Positions 16,362-24,489 of a DNA stretch of 64,000 bases are shown piece by piece. The notes beneath the pieces are model-generated. The model saw nothing but the letters and a program-made list of their open reading frames with translations, made no database searches and was not told where the DNA came from. Source of the DNA: Luteococcus sp038433155 (GTDB lineage Bacteria; Actinomycetota; Actinomycetes; Propionibacteriales; Propionibacteriaceae). The translations under genes and the position numbers were made by a program. The stretch is from the NCBI RefSeq assembly GCF_038433155.1, contig NZ_JBCDMW010000011.1, positions 1 to 64,000 on the forward strand, read 5' to 3'. Each line of letters starts with the position of its first letter. Position 1 is the first letter of the stretch.

Positions 16362-16373
16362 GCAACCGCTTGC
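16362..16373. promoter_or_regulatory. LacI-type operator upstream of the LarA-like gene
   Basis: GCAACCGCTTGC fits the GCAA-n-CG-n-TTGC pattern typical of LacI-family operators. It lies 31 bp before the start of the LarA-like gene, and a LacI-family regulator is encoded just beyond that gene at 17733-18731. The half-site GCAAC is shared with the GTTGC direct repeats read on the other strand, so one regulator might use both. Confidence 0.45.
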
Positions 16374-16404
16374 TCACCCGCCCGGTGGCGGGTTGACTGA
16401 CCCC

Positions 16405-17697
16405 ATGAGCACCATGACCAGCCAGACCCTTCCCGTGCAGAGCATCGGCGGCGCCCACCAGCACGTCGACCAGACCGACTTCGAGGCCTTCGTCGAGGCC
16501 AACCTCGCCCGGGCAGACCTGGATGGCAAGAAGGTTGTCCTTGTGGTGCCGGACGGGACCCGTTCCATGCCGCTGCCGATGGTGCTCGGCATCGTGCACC
16601 GCTGCCTGGCACCCCGCGTCGCCGAACTGACCGCCGTCATCGCCCTGGGCACCCACTCCTACATGGAGCCCGACGAGATCGACCGCTGGTTCGGCGTCGG
16701 CGGCGAGGGCCAGCCCGCCACCCTGGCCGAGGCCTACCCCGGCATGCGGGTGGTCAACCACGAATGGCAGGACCCGGAGATGATCGTCAAGGTGGGCACG
16801 CTCAGCGCCGAGACCATCAAGGAGCTCAGTCAGGGCGCGCAGGACGTCGCCGTCGACGTGGAGATCAACCGGTACGTCGTCGAGGCCGACGTCAACATCG
16901 TGATCGGCCCGGTCTTCCCGCACGAGGTGGTGGGCATCTCCGGCGGCAACAAGTACTTCATCCCCGGCTGCGCCACCCACGACGCCATCGACCTGTCCCA
17001 CTGGGTCGGCGCCCTGCTGGGCGTCGAGAAGGTGATCGGCACCACCGGCATCACCCCGATGCGCGCCATCATCAACGCCGGCACGGACCTGATCCCGGCC
17101 GAGAAGCTGGCGCTGTGCCTGGTGGTGGAGTCCGGCAGCGGTGAGCTGGAGGCCGCCGCCTTCGGCACCAGCGAGGACGCTTGGGCGGCGATGGCCGACG
17201 TGGCCGCCCAGAGCCACATCACCTGGGTGGACGAGCCCTTCCAGCGGGTGATCGCGTGCATGCCCACCCGCTACGACGACATCTGGACCGCCGCGAAGGG
17301 CTGCTACAAGGCGCAGCCGGCCATGGCCGACGGCGGTGAGGTGGTGATCTACGCCCCGCACGTCACCGAGGTCTCCGAGGTGCACCGCGAGATCTACGAG
17401 ATCGGCTACCACTGCATCGAGTACTTCACCAAGCAGTGGGACCGCTTCAAGAATGTGCCGAAGGGCGTGCTGGCGCACTCGACGCATGTGCGCGGCGCGG
17501 GCAGCTATGACGCCGAGACTGGCGTCGAGACAAACCGGATCAAGGTGACCCTGGCCACCCAGATCCCGCGCGAAGTGTGTGAGCAGGTGAACCTGGGCTA
17601 CCTGGACCCGGACAGTCTGGACCTGGCGGCGGAGGCGAAGGTGCCTGGAACCCTGGTGGTGCCCAATGCCGGCGAGATCCTGTTCAAGCTGACATAG
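16405..17697 (+). CDS. LarA-family nickel-pincer racemase/epimerase
   Basis: Member of the lactate racemase (LarA) family, 430 residues, which uses the nickel-pincer nucleotide to racemise or epimerise alpha-hydroxyacids by hydride transfer. The residues of Lactobacillus LarA are all found: Asp50 and Arg53 (DGTR), His84 (GTHSYM), His173 and Lys183 (PHEVVGISGGNK) and His199. The spacings 173-183-199 match LarA 174-184-200 exactly, so Ni binding and tethering of the cofactor through Lys183 are expected. Surrounding uxaC, uxuB, kinase and gnd genes argue for a sugar-acid epimerase (mannonate/gluconate at C2) rather than lactate racemase. The ATG at 16405 is preferred; TTG 16393 is possible. Confidence 0.9.
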   Translation: MSTMTSQTLPVQSIGGAHQHVDQTDFEAFVEANLARADLDGKKVVLVVPDGTRSMPLPMVLGIVHRCLAPRVAELTAVIALGTHSYMEPDEIDRWFGVGGEGQPATLAEAYPGMRVVNHEWQDPEMIVKVGTLSAETIKELSQGAQDVAVDVEINRYVVEADVNIVIGPVFPHEVVGISGGNKYFIPGCATHDAIDLSHWVGALLGVEKVIGTTGITPMRAIINAGTDLIPAEKLALCLVVESGSGELEAAAFGTSEDAWAAMADVAAQSHITWVDEPFQRVIACMPTRYDDIWTAAKGCYKAQPAMADGGEVVIYAPHVTEVSEVHREIYEIGYHCIEYFTKQWDRFKNVPKGVLAHSTHVRGAGSYDAETGVETNRIKVTLATQIPREVCEQVNLGYLDPDSLDLAAEAKVPGTLVVPNAGEILFKLT

Positions 17698-17732
17698 GCC
17701 GCGGCTGCTGCCCGCGCGCCGACTCAGGCAAC

Positions 17733-18731
17733 TCAGGCGCGGCGGGGCGGCGCCGTCGATTCGCGTTCCCGAAGCGCGACGGGCACCACGATCGGCTCCG
17801 TGCCGCGCCATTGCTTGCCGTCCACCATGGCGATCACGTTGGTGGTGGCCAACTCCCCCAGCCGGACCAGGGGCGCCGCGACGGTGGTCAGCCGCGGGGT
17901 GACCAGGTCGCTGCCGAAGGAGTCGTCAAAGCCGACGACGCTGATGTCCTCAGGCACCCTGACCCCGCGTGCCCGCAGGCGGCGCATCATGCCCAACGCC
18001 ATCAGGTCATTGAAGGCCACCACCGCCGTGGCCTGACGCTCGACCAGTTCGTCGGCGGCCCGCACGCCACCGGCCAGGGTGGGCGGGAAGGGGCCGATCC
18101 GGTGTTCGGTGAAGACCAGCTCGTGCGACGCCTCCCGGAAGGCCCGGTAGCGGGCGCCATTGGCCCACGAGGCCTCCGGCCCGGCCGCGTACCAGATGTG
18201 CCGGTGCCCCAGGCTGGTCAGGTGTTCCACCGAGCGCCGCATCCCGCGGGCGCTGTCCGGGATGATCGACGGCAGCCCCTGCACCACCCGGTTCAGCATC
18301 ATCACCGGCACCTCCTTGGCCAGTTGGCGCAGTCGGGTGTCGTCCAACCGGGAACTTGCCATCACCAGGGCGTCGATCAGCGGCAGGGTGCGGTCCAGCA
18401 GGGTGCGCTCCAGCGCCTCGGACTCCTGCGCGTCGATCAGCATCACGCTGTGGTCCAGCGCCGCCGCGCCCTTCTCCGCGCCCCGGATGATGCCGAAGTA
18501 GAAGGGATTGGTGATGTCCGAGACGGCCACCCCGATGGTCCGGGTGCGCTGGCGGCTCAGCGCCGGGGTGGAGACCAACGGTTCGGCCCGATAACCCAGC
18601 AGCTCCGCCACCTCACGGATGTGCTGCGCGGTGGCATTCTTCACCCGTCCCGGACGGGAGAAGGCGCGGGAGACGGTCGAGGCGGAGACACCGGCCTCAC
18701 GGGCCACGTCATAGATGGTCACCTTCGACAT
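17733..18731 (-). CDS. LacI-family transcriptional regulator
   Basis: DNA-binding repressor with a sugar-binding periplasmic-protein-like domain, 332 residues. The N-terminal helix-turn-helix is textbook: VTIYDVAREAGVSASTVSRAF at residues 3-23, then the hinge helix region. Residues 60-330 form the effector domain with the usual IGVAVSDITNPFY start. It converges on the LarA-like gene and ends the TIM/Gfo operon transcribed toward it. Likely targets are the GCAACCGCTTGC site at 16362, the dyad upstream of itself at 18768, and perhaps the GTTGC repeats. The effector is probably a sugar acid; inference from position only. Confidence 0.92.
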   Translation of the reverse strand: MSKVTIYDVAREAGVSASTVSRAFSRPGRVKNATAQHIREVAELLGYRAEPLVSTPALSRQRTRTIGVAVSDITNPFYFGIIRGAEKGAAALDHSVMLIDAQESEALERTLLDRTLPLIDALVMASSRLDDTRLRQLAKEVPVMMLNRVVQGLPSIIPDSARGMRRSVEHLTSLGHRHIWYAAGPEASWANGARYRAFREASHELVFTEHRIGPFPPTLAGGVRAADELVERQATAVVAFNDLMALGMMRRLRARGVRVPEDISVVGFDDSFGSDLVTPRLTTVAAPLVRLGELATTNVIAMVDGKQWRGTEPIVVPVALRERESTAPPRRA

Positions 18732-18767
18732 GCACGAATCCTAGCGACCCGGACGTGCCGCCAGCAG

Positions 18768-18784
18768 GCAAGCCCACGACTTGC
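18768..18784. promoter_or_regulatory. Dyad upstream of lacI-type regulator gene
   Basis: GCAAG at 18768-18772 and CTTGC at 18780-18784 form an inverted repeat 37 bp upstream of the regulator start. The GCAAG/CTTGC arms resemble LacI-family half-sites, so autoregulation is plausible, although the 7-bp centre lacks the central CG spacing seen at 16362. Confidence 0.3.
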
Positions 18785-18867
18785 ACCTCGCGACGCCGCC
18801 TAACGGTGCCCACCCAGCCGGTCAGCACCGTGGGACAGCCCTCGCGCCGTGTGCCAGGGCGGGTGGG

Positions 18868-19716
18868 TCAGTAGCCGATGCCCTTGAGGTACTCCCGGGA
18901 ATCGGCCAGGCAGTCGAAGGGGTCACGCCCGTAGGTGTCGTCCTGCTCGATGAAGAACCACTCGGCACCGGCGTCCAGCGCGGCCGGCAGCAGTTCGGGC
19001 CAGTTCATGTTGCCCTGCCCCACCTCGGCAAACTGCGCGATGTTGGTGAAGGCCGCCATGAACTCGTCGCGCTTGCCCTGCTCCAGCAGCTCCATCGCGG
19101 ATTCGGGCAGCGGCACCACCCGGAAGTCCTTGACGTGGATCAGCTTGCACACCCCGGCGTACTGCCGCAGCATCTCCAACGGGTTCATGCCGCCGCGCTG
19201 CACCCAGTGCAGGTCCACCTCGAAGTGCACGCTGGGCGCCACCCGCCGCACGATGTCGAAGATCCGTTCCCCGTCGAACTGCGCCAGGTCCACGTGGTGA
19301 TTGTGGTAGCACAGCGTGATGCCCTCGGCGGCCAGCTGCTGGGCCGCCTGCTCGCACTCCGCGGCCCACTCCTCGCAGGCCTGCTTGGAGGCCATCGCGG
19401 TGAACGGCATCATCCCGATCCGGACATAGCGGCAGCCCAAGCGACGGCAGTCGTCGACGATCTTGCTGAAGTGCTCCGCCAGGTTGTCGCCGGTGGCCAC
19501 CGGCCCCGGCTTCAGCGCCACCGAGAGGGCGCCGACCTGCAGGCCCAGCTCCCGGATGCCGCGCTCCAACGCGGCCACATTCTGTTCATCCATGGGGATC
19601 TGGCTGACCTCCAGGCCCACCAGATCCAGCTGGTTGATCCGCTCCAGCACCGGCCACATGCCCTGCTGGGCCACCTGGTCCTTGAGCATCATCATCTGTA
19701 CACCGAGTGTTGCCAT
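18868..19716 (-). CDS. Sugar phosphate isomerase/epimerase family protein (TIM barrel)
   Basis: Xylose-isomerase-like TIM-barrel protein of 282 residues, the family that includes IolE, IolI and 3-keto-glycoside hydratases/lyases. Metal-binding residues are expected in CYHNHHVDL, HFEVDLHWV and IHVKD, all present in order. It lies 75 bp downstream of a Gfo/Idh/MocA dehydrogenase and just upstream of the LacI gene. Pairs of such proteins with Gfo/Idh enzymes act in inositol and in C3-oxidised glycoside breakdown. The second pair is at 20977-22850. Exact reaction unknown. Confidence 0.8.
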   Translation of the reverse strand: MATLGVQMMMLKDQVAQQGMWPVLERINQLDLVGLEVSQIPMDEQNVAALERGIRELGLQVGALSVALKPGPVATGDNLAEHFSKIVDDCRRLGCRYVRIGMMPFTAMASKQACEEWAAECEQAAQQLAAEGITLCYHNHHVDLAQFDGERIFDIVRRVAPSVHFEVDLHWVQRGGMNPLEMLRQYAGVCKLIHVKDFRVVPLPESAMELLEQGKRDEFMAAFTNIAQFAEVGQGNMNWPELLPAALDAGAEWFFIEQDDTYGRDPFDCLADSREYLKGIGY

Positions 19717-19791
19717 GTCTTCTCCTTGGTCCTTGTGGGTTCGACGGGCTCAGCCACCGTGAATGGGGCGGCCCCAGCCACCATTGGTCGG

Positions 19792-20958
19792 TCAGGCGCG
19801 CTGCTCGAACTGCCCCTCCTCGGCAATGCGCTTGTTCAGCTCGGCCAGGTAGCGCGGCTCGTCGAAGTCGCGGATGCTGACCTCCTCGCCGGTCCACGCC
19901 GACAGGTGGATGGCATTGGCCAGCCGGACCCCGTGGATGCCGTCGCCACCGGGGGCCAGCAGTTGCTCGCCGTCCAGCACGGCCGCGGCAAAGTTGCGCA
20001 GCACCTCCTGGTGCTGGGCCCCCCAGACCGATTCGTAGTCCCGGGTGTGGGAGCTCATCACGTCGGACAGGTCCAGCTCGCCCTTGAACAGCTTGCCGAC
20101 CTCCTCCATGGACATGCCCTTGCTGAACTCCTGCTCGGGTTCGGTCAGCTTGGTGACGGTCAGAGTCCTGGAATTGTCGACGACGATCTTGCCCTTGTCA
20201 CACAGGATCTCCAGCCGGTCGGTGCCGGCGATGTCATGGGTGGCGGTCATGAAGTGGCCGGTGGCGCCGTTGCCGAAGTCCACCAGGGCATTCACCTCGT
20301 CCTCCACCACGATGTCCCGCTTGAAACCGAAGGCGCACTTGGCGAAGACACTCTGCGGCACCCCGCACAGCCACTGCCACAGGTCCAGCTGGTGCGGAGC
20401 CTGGTTGACCAGCACGCCGCCACCCTCGCCGCCCCAGGTGGCCCGCCAGGCGGACTGCTCGTAGTAGCCCTGCGGGCGCCACCAGGTGGTGATGATCCAC
20501 GACGTGTGCCGCAGCGCCCCCAGCTCCCCGGAGTCCAGGATCGCCTTGATGTCCTTGTACAGCGGGTTGGTGCGCTGGTTGAAGAAGACCCCGAAGACCA
20601 GCTCCGGCTTGCTGGCCGCGTAGTCGATCAGTTCCCGGGCCTGCTTGGTGTAGACGCCGACGGGCTTCTCCACCAGGGCGTGGATCCCGGCCTCCAGGGC
20701 GGCGATGCCCATCTCCGGGTGCAGGTAGTGCGGCACGGTGGTGACCGCGGCGTCCACCTGGCCGCTGGTCAACAGCTCGCGGTAGTCGGTGTGGAAGGGC
20801 ACGCCCATCGCCTCGGCCGCGGCGCGCTTGGACTCGTCGATGTCACAGATGGCGCCGACGGTCATGCGGGGCACCGCGCCCTCATTGATGAACTTGGCGT
20901 ACATGCCGCCCTCGGCGCCCAGGCCGATGATGCCCAGACGAAGCTGCTTGTCAGTCAT
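19792..20958 (-). CDS. Gfo/Idh/MocA-family sugar dehydrogenase A
   Basis: NAD(P)-dependent oxidoreductase of 388 residues. The N-terminal Rossmann fold starts LGIIGLGAEGGMYAKF, and the family's EKPVGV motif with its catalytic Lys follows near residue 115. In the C-terminal domain GGGVLVNQAPHQLDLWQW carries the conserved His that, with the Lys, handles the sugar hydroxyl. It is separated by 18 bp from the upstream Gfo/Idh gene and by 75 bp from the TIM-barrel gene; a relative of the dispersed EPVE repeat (TCGACGGGCTCAG) lies in that second gap at 19741. Likely oxidises a sugar, glycoside or inositol-like ring; substrate unknown. Confidence 0.85.
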   Translation of the reverse strand: MTDKQLRLGIIGLGAEGGMYAKFINEGAVPRMTVGAICDIDESKRAAAEAMGVPFHTDYRELLTSGQVDAAVTTVPHYLHPEMGIAALEAGIHALVEKPVGVYTKQARELIDYAASKPELVFGVFFNQRTNPLYKDIKAILDSGELGALRHTSWIITTWWRPQGYYEQSAWRATWGGEGGGVLVNQAPHQLDLWQWLCGVPQSVFAKCAFGFKRDIVVEDEVNALVDFGNGATGHFMTATHDIAGTDRLEILCDKGKIVVDNSRTLTVTKLTEPEQEFSKGMSMEEVGKLFKGELDLSDVMSSHTRDYESVWGAQHQEVLRNFAAAVLDGEQLLAPGGDGIHGVRLANAIHLSAWTGEEVSIRDFDEPRYLAELNKRIAEEGQFEQRA

Positions 20959-20976
20959 GGTTTCTCCTTGGTGAGG

Positions 20977-22026
20977 TCACTGATGGTGGCCGGCTTGCGG
21001 CCAGGTGTCGGCGTAGACCGCCTTGAGCATCCGCAGCGAGGCCATGGCCTCTTGCGGGCCGATCCAGAAGGGCCGCGGGGAGCCCAGCTGGCGGTGGAAG
21101 TCGTCGATCAACAGCTGGTGGCTCATCCCCCAGTAGCTGCGGCCGGTGGTGGGCACCACCCGCTCGGCCACGTCCAGGGTGCGGCCGTCGGCGTAGCGCA
21201 CGTGCAACCCATCGGCCATGGTGGCCGTGCCCAAGCTGCCGTAGATCTCCACCTCCACATTGCGATGCACGGCATTGGTGAGGCTGCCGACGAAGGTGCT
21301 GGTGACCTCCGGCTGGTCGCCGTGCGCCGGGTGGGTGAACAGGGCCTGGGCACTGTCCTCCACCTCGATCACCCCGCGGTACTTGAGGGTGCTGGCCGAT
21401 CCCCGGACCTCGGTGGGATCGCCGAGGAACCACTGGAGCAGGTCCAGGGTGTGCAACGCCTGGTTGATCAGCAGGCCGCCACCGGCCTGGTCCCACCGGC
21501 CACGCCACGGCTTGGCCTGGTAGTAGTCCGGTGTTCGGGTCCACACCACGGAGGCGTAACCGCCCAGGATCTCCCCCAGCTCCCCGTCCTCCAGGATCTT
21601 CTTCAACGCCTGGTTGCCCGCGTTGTACCTGTTCTGGAAGCAGACCCCGAGCCGCCCCTCGGCGCTGGCTGCGGCCTCCACGAGCTGTTGGCCGGCAACC
21701 AGGGTGTTGGCCAACGGCTTCTCCTGGATCACGTTGAGCCCGGCGCCCAGCAGCGGCACGGTCACGGGGGCGTGCTGGTGGTGCGGGGTGGTGACGTGCA
21801 CCACGTCCGGCCATGCGATACTGCCCGCGTCGATGGCGGCCAGCAGATCGTCGACGCTGCCCAGACCCGGGACCTGGAGCCCCAGCGTCTGGAGCCGTCC
21901 GGTGGTGCGGGCGAGCACCGCCGGATCGGTGTCGACGACGGCGAGCAGGCCGATGCCCAGTGCCTGGAGGGCCTCGAAGTGCACGCCCGCCACATCACCG
22001 CAGCCGACGATGACGGCCGTGGTCAT
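20977..22026 (-). CDS. Gfo/Idh/MocA-family sugar dehydrogenase B
   Basis: Second NAD(P)-dependent Gfo/Idh/MocA oxidoreductase, 349 residues, clearly a relative of dehydrogenase A but not a recent copy. Rossmann start AVIVGCGDVAGVHFEAL, catalytic EKPLANT, and GGGLLINQALHTLDLLQWF with the conserved His. The ATG at 22026 overlaps the stop of the preceding TIM-barrel gene (ATGA), which decides the start and shows coupling. Two different dehydrogenases in one operon suggest an oxidation at one step and a reduction at a later one, as in redox-assisted glycoside cleavage or epimerisation; this is inference. Confidence 0.87.
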   Translation of the reverse strand: MTTAVIVGCGDVAGVHFEALQALGIGLLAVVDTDPAVLARTTGRLQTLGLQVPGLGSVDDLLAAIDAGSIAWPDVVHVTTPHHQHAPVTVPLLGAGLNVIQEKPLANTLVAGQQLVEAAASAEGRLGVCFQNRYNAGNQALKKILEDGELGEILGGYASVVWTRTPDYYQAKPWRGRWDQAGGGLLINQALHTLDLLQWFLGDPTEVRGSASTLKYRGVIEVEDSAQALFTHPAHGDQPEVTSTFVGSLTNAVHRNVEVEIYGSLGTATMADGLHVRYADGRTLDVAERVVPTTGRSYWGMSHQLLIDDFHRQLGSPRPFWIGPQEAMASLRMLKAVYADTWPQAGHHQ

Positions 22027-22850
22027 CGGTGGTCGACCCCTTCGGCGTCCATCAGGGTGACCAGCGCGGTGTGCGCCTTGGTCCACAGCTCCGGGCCGCT
22101 CATCGCACCCCAGGCGGTGTAGTCACCCAGGTGCGGCTCGATCGAGAAGAAGCCGTCGAAGCCTGACTCGTGCAGTGCGTGCAGGATCTCGGGCACCTGC
22201 CCGTCGCCCTCCCCCACCGGGACCACCTGCGGGGTGCCCATCACGGCGTCCTTCATGTGCATGTAGACGGTGTGCTCGCGCATCAGCGGGTAGGCCTCGT
22301 CGAAGGGCCTGACGTCGCACTGCACATAGTTGGCGGGGTCGATGATCGCCTTGAAGTGCGGCGAATCGATGCTGGTCACCAGGTCCAGGCAGCGACGCGG
22401 GATGTCGCCGTAGATGTCCTTCTCGTTCTCGTGCAACAGCACCACGTCACCCGCCTCGGCAATCTCGACGAACAGCCGCATCCGGCGCAGCACCTCGTCG
22501 CGGTACTGGTCCGGATCCTCGCCCTCGGGCATGAAGAAGCTGAAGCCGCGGATGTAGCGGGCGCCGAAGTAGTGCGCCAGGTCAACCGCGTGCTTCATGC
22601 CGGCGACGTGCTCGTCCACCGGATCGGTGATCAGCTGCTTGCCGACGGGTGAACCGATGGAGCTGACCCCGATTCCGGCGTCGTCCAGCATCTGCTTGGC
22701 GGTGGCCAGCTGCTCCTGGTTGAGCAGCAGGATGTTCTGCCCCCAGGCCGACCGGAATTCCAGGTACTTCACGCCCAGCGTGTTCAGCAGGGCCAGCTGC
22801 TCGGCGAAGTCATCGCTGATCTCGTCGGCGAAACCGGTGAGGGTCCACAT
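22023..22850 (-). CDS. Sugar phosphate isomerase/epimerase family protein (TIM barrel)
   Basis: First gene of the five-gene minus-strand operon ending in the LacI regulator. The 275-residue xylose-isomerase-like barrel starts LTGFADEISDDFAEQL, with probable metal ligands in LLHENEKD, IIDPANYVQ and MHMKDAV, and a closing Glu in FFSIEPHLGD. Its stop overlaps the start of dehydrogenase B. The GTTGC operator copy at 22940 lies 90 bp upstream and also faces the divergent MFS-gnd unit. Function could be isomerase, epimerase or keto-sugar hydratase; the sequence does not decide. Confidence 0.83.
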   Translation of the reverse strand: MWTLTGFADEISDDFAEQLALLNTLGVKYLEFRSAWGQNILLLNQEQLATAKQMLDDAGIGVSSIGSPVGKQLITDPVDEHVAGMKHAVDLAHYFGARYIRGFSFFMPEGEDPDQYRDEVLRRMRLFVEIAEAGDVVLLHENEKDIYGDIPRRCLDLVTSIDSPHFKAIIDPANYVQCDVRPFDEAYPLMREHTVYMHMKDAVMGTPQVVPVGEGDGQVPEILHALHESGFDGFFSIEPHLGDYTAWGAMSGPELWTKAHTALVTLMDAEGVDHR

Positions 22851-22939
22851 GGTGCGCTCCCATCGTCGTCGTTGGGCAGGAGGTCGGTTGCCCTTGCCTC
22901 GCTCCCCACCCTAACCAGCGGGCCGCGACGGGCCCGGTC

Positions 22940-22955
22940 GTTGCAGCCTGTTGCA
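22940..22955. promoter_or_regulatory. Putative shared operator, copy 4 (GTTGC-N5-GTTGC)
   Basis: GTTGCAGCCTGTTGCA lies between the divergent TIM-barrel gene (start 22850) and the MFS transporter (start 23103). GTTGC units start at 22940 and 22950, the same 10-bp spacing as the three other copies. Confidence 0.5.
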
Positions 22956-23102
22956 CCGGCCGCCCGGATCGGGCCGCGCGGCCCGCTGGACGGCCGGATG
23001 TCGGGAGACAACTTCCGGCAACATGCCCACCCCACCGGGCCTGTCCGGCAATGATCGAGCAATCACCAGTCCTCGCACCGTCGCGAGCCGAAAGGCAACA
23101 AC

Positions 23103-24440
23103 ATGACTTCCAGCCACGACCCAGCCGCCACGCCGGCCACCGGCGCCACCGCACCGTCCGGCCAGACCTTCGTGCCGCCCAAGGGGCGCGGCGGTGCAGC
23201 CGTCGCCCTGGCCACCGCCCAGTCCATCGACAACACCGAGGGCGGCGTCTCCAAGGTCTTCTTCCCGCAGATCATGAACGCCTTCGGCCTGGGCAACAGC
23301 GAACTGGGCTTCTTGAACTCGTTGTCCATGCTGGCCCGGATGGCCTTCGGCCCGGCCTGGGCGATCGCCGCCGACCGCTTCGGCCGCAAGAAGATCCTGT
23401 TCATCGTCACCGGCGTGTGGGGCCTGTGGACCCTGGCTACCGGCTTCGCGCAGACCTGGACCCAGCTGTGGATCCTCTACTTCATCGCCCTGGTGGGCAC
23501 CGTGGCCAGCGAGCCGACCATGAATGGCCTGCTGGGTTCCCTCTACGCCAAGCACGAGCGGGGCAAGGCCTTCGGCACCGTGCGCGGCATCAGCGCCTTC
23601 ATCGGGATGGCGCTCACCCCGGCCCTGGGCCAGTTCGGTGACAACCCGAATGGTTGGCGCTGGGCAATGTTCGTGATGGGCGCGCTGTCCATCATCTCCG
23701 GCATCCTGATCCTGATCTTCGTGAAGGAACCCGAGCGCACCGAGGCGCGGATCTCCGACGACCCGGACTCCGGCGTCTTCCGCTGGTCCGACGTGCCCAA
23801 GCTGTTCAAGATCCCCACCATCGTCGGCATGGCCCTGATGCTGCCCATGGTCACCTCCCTGATCATGTTCGGCTTCCAGGGCAAATTCTGGGCCAATGAT
23901 CTGGGCTGGGGCGTGAAGTACGCCTCCTACCTGTACACGATCATGCAGCTGGGCATGCTGGCCTCCGCCTTCCTGGGCGGCTTCCTGGGCGACCTCTTCC
24001 AGAAGAAGTTCGGGGACCGCGGCCGGATCATGCTCTTCCAGATCTACTGCCTGCTGTTCGCCGCCGCCACCTACGCCGCCTTCCAGATCCGGTTCGACAA
24101 GGGCACCTACCTGGTGGTCGCCTTCCTGCTGGGGCTGGTCTTTTCGATCGGCTTCTCCGGCTGCGTGCTGCCGATGGTCTCCTCAGTCGCTCCGGTCCAG
24201 CTCTCCGCCACCGCCTTCGCGGTGCTCTTCAGCCTGATCCAGGGAGCGCTGACCGCCTTCATGAGTCTGATGACGGGTAGGCTGGCCGACCAGTTCGGCC
24301 TGCAGGACACCCTGCTCTACTTCGTCACCCTGCCCTACATTGCCAATGCCATCTTCTGGACCATCTTCTACAAGATCTACCCGAAGGACGTCGCGCTGCA
24401 GGCGGAGCGCACCGAGCTGATCGCCTCGGGCGCCTTCTGA
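23103..24440 (+). CDS. MFS transporter, probable sugar-acid permease
   Basis: Major facilitator with 12 predicted membrane segments, 445 residues, after a polar 35-residue N-terminus. The MFS loop motif between helices 2 and 3 reads WAIAADRFGRKK. It is followed 49 bp later on the same strand by 6-phosphogluconate dehydrogenase, with no terminator between, so the two are one unit. Operator copy 4 lies upstream and is shared with the divergent operon. Import of a hexuronate, aldonate or glycoside is the natural guess; co-transcription with gnd favours a substrate that ends as gluconate 6-phosphate. Confidence 0.88.
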   Translation: MTSSHDPAATPATGATAPSGQTFVPPKGRGGAAVALATAQSIDNTEGGVSKVFFPQIMNAFGLGNSELGFLNSLSMLARMAFGPAWAIAADRFGRKKILFIVTGVWGLWTLATGFAQTWTQLWILYFIALVGTVASEPTMNGLLGSLYAKHERGKAFGTVRGISAFIGMALTPALGQFGDNPNGWRWAMFVMGALSIISGILILIFVKEPERTEARISDDPDSGVFRWSDVPKLFKIPTIVGMALMLPMVTSLIMFGFQGKFWANDLGWGVKYASYLYTIMQLGMLASAFLGGFLGDLFQKKFGDRGRIMLFQIYCLLFAAATYAAFQIRFDKGTYLVVAFLLGLVFSIGFSGCVLPMVSSVAPVQLSATAFAVLFSLIQGALTAFMSLMTGRLADQFGLQDTLLYFVTLPYIANAIFWTIFYKIYPKDVALQAERTELIASGAF

Positions 24441-24489
24441 GCGCCGACCCCCTGATCCCACGAACCACATCCCCAACCCGAGGAGAGAG

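Noticed and set aside
16405..17697. Calling the LarA-family gene a lactate racemase and naming it larA
   Set aside because: The fold and cofactor are clear, but the family has several substrates and the genomic setting points to sugar acids; the D-lactate dehydrogenase at 36.8 kb is too far away to decide the matter.
18781..22122. An open frame of about 1,100 codons on the plus strand
   Set aside because: It lies opposite four well-supported minus-strand genes, is rich in His, Gln, Val and Leu, has no domain I recognise and no ribosome binding site. It is a mirror effect of high third-position GC.
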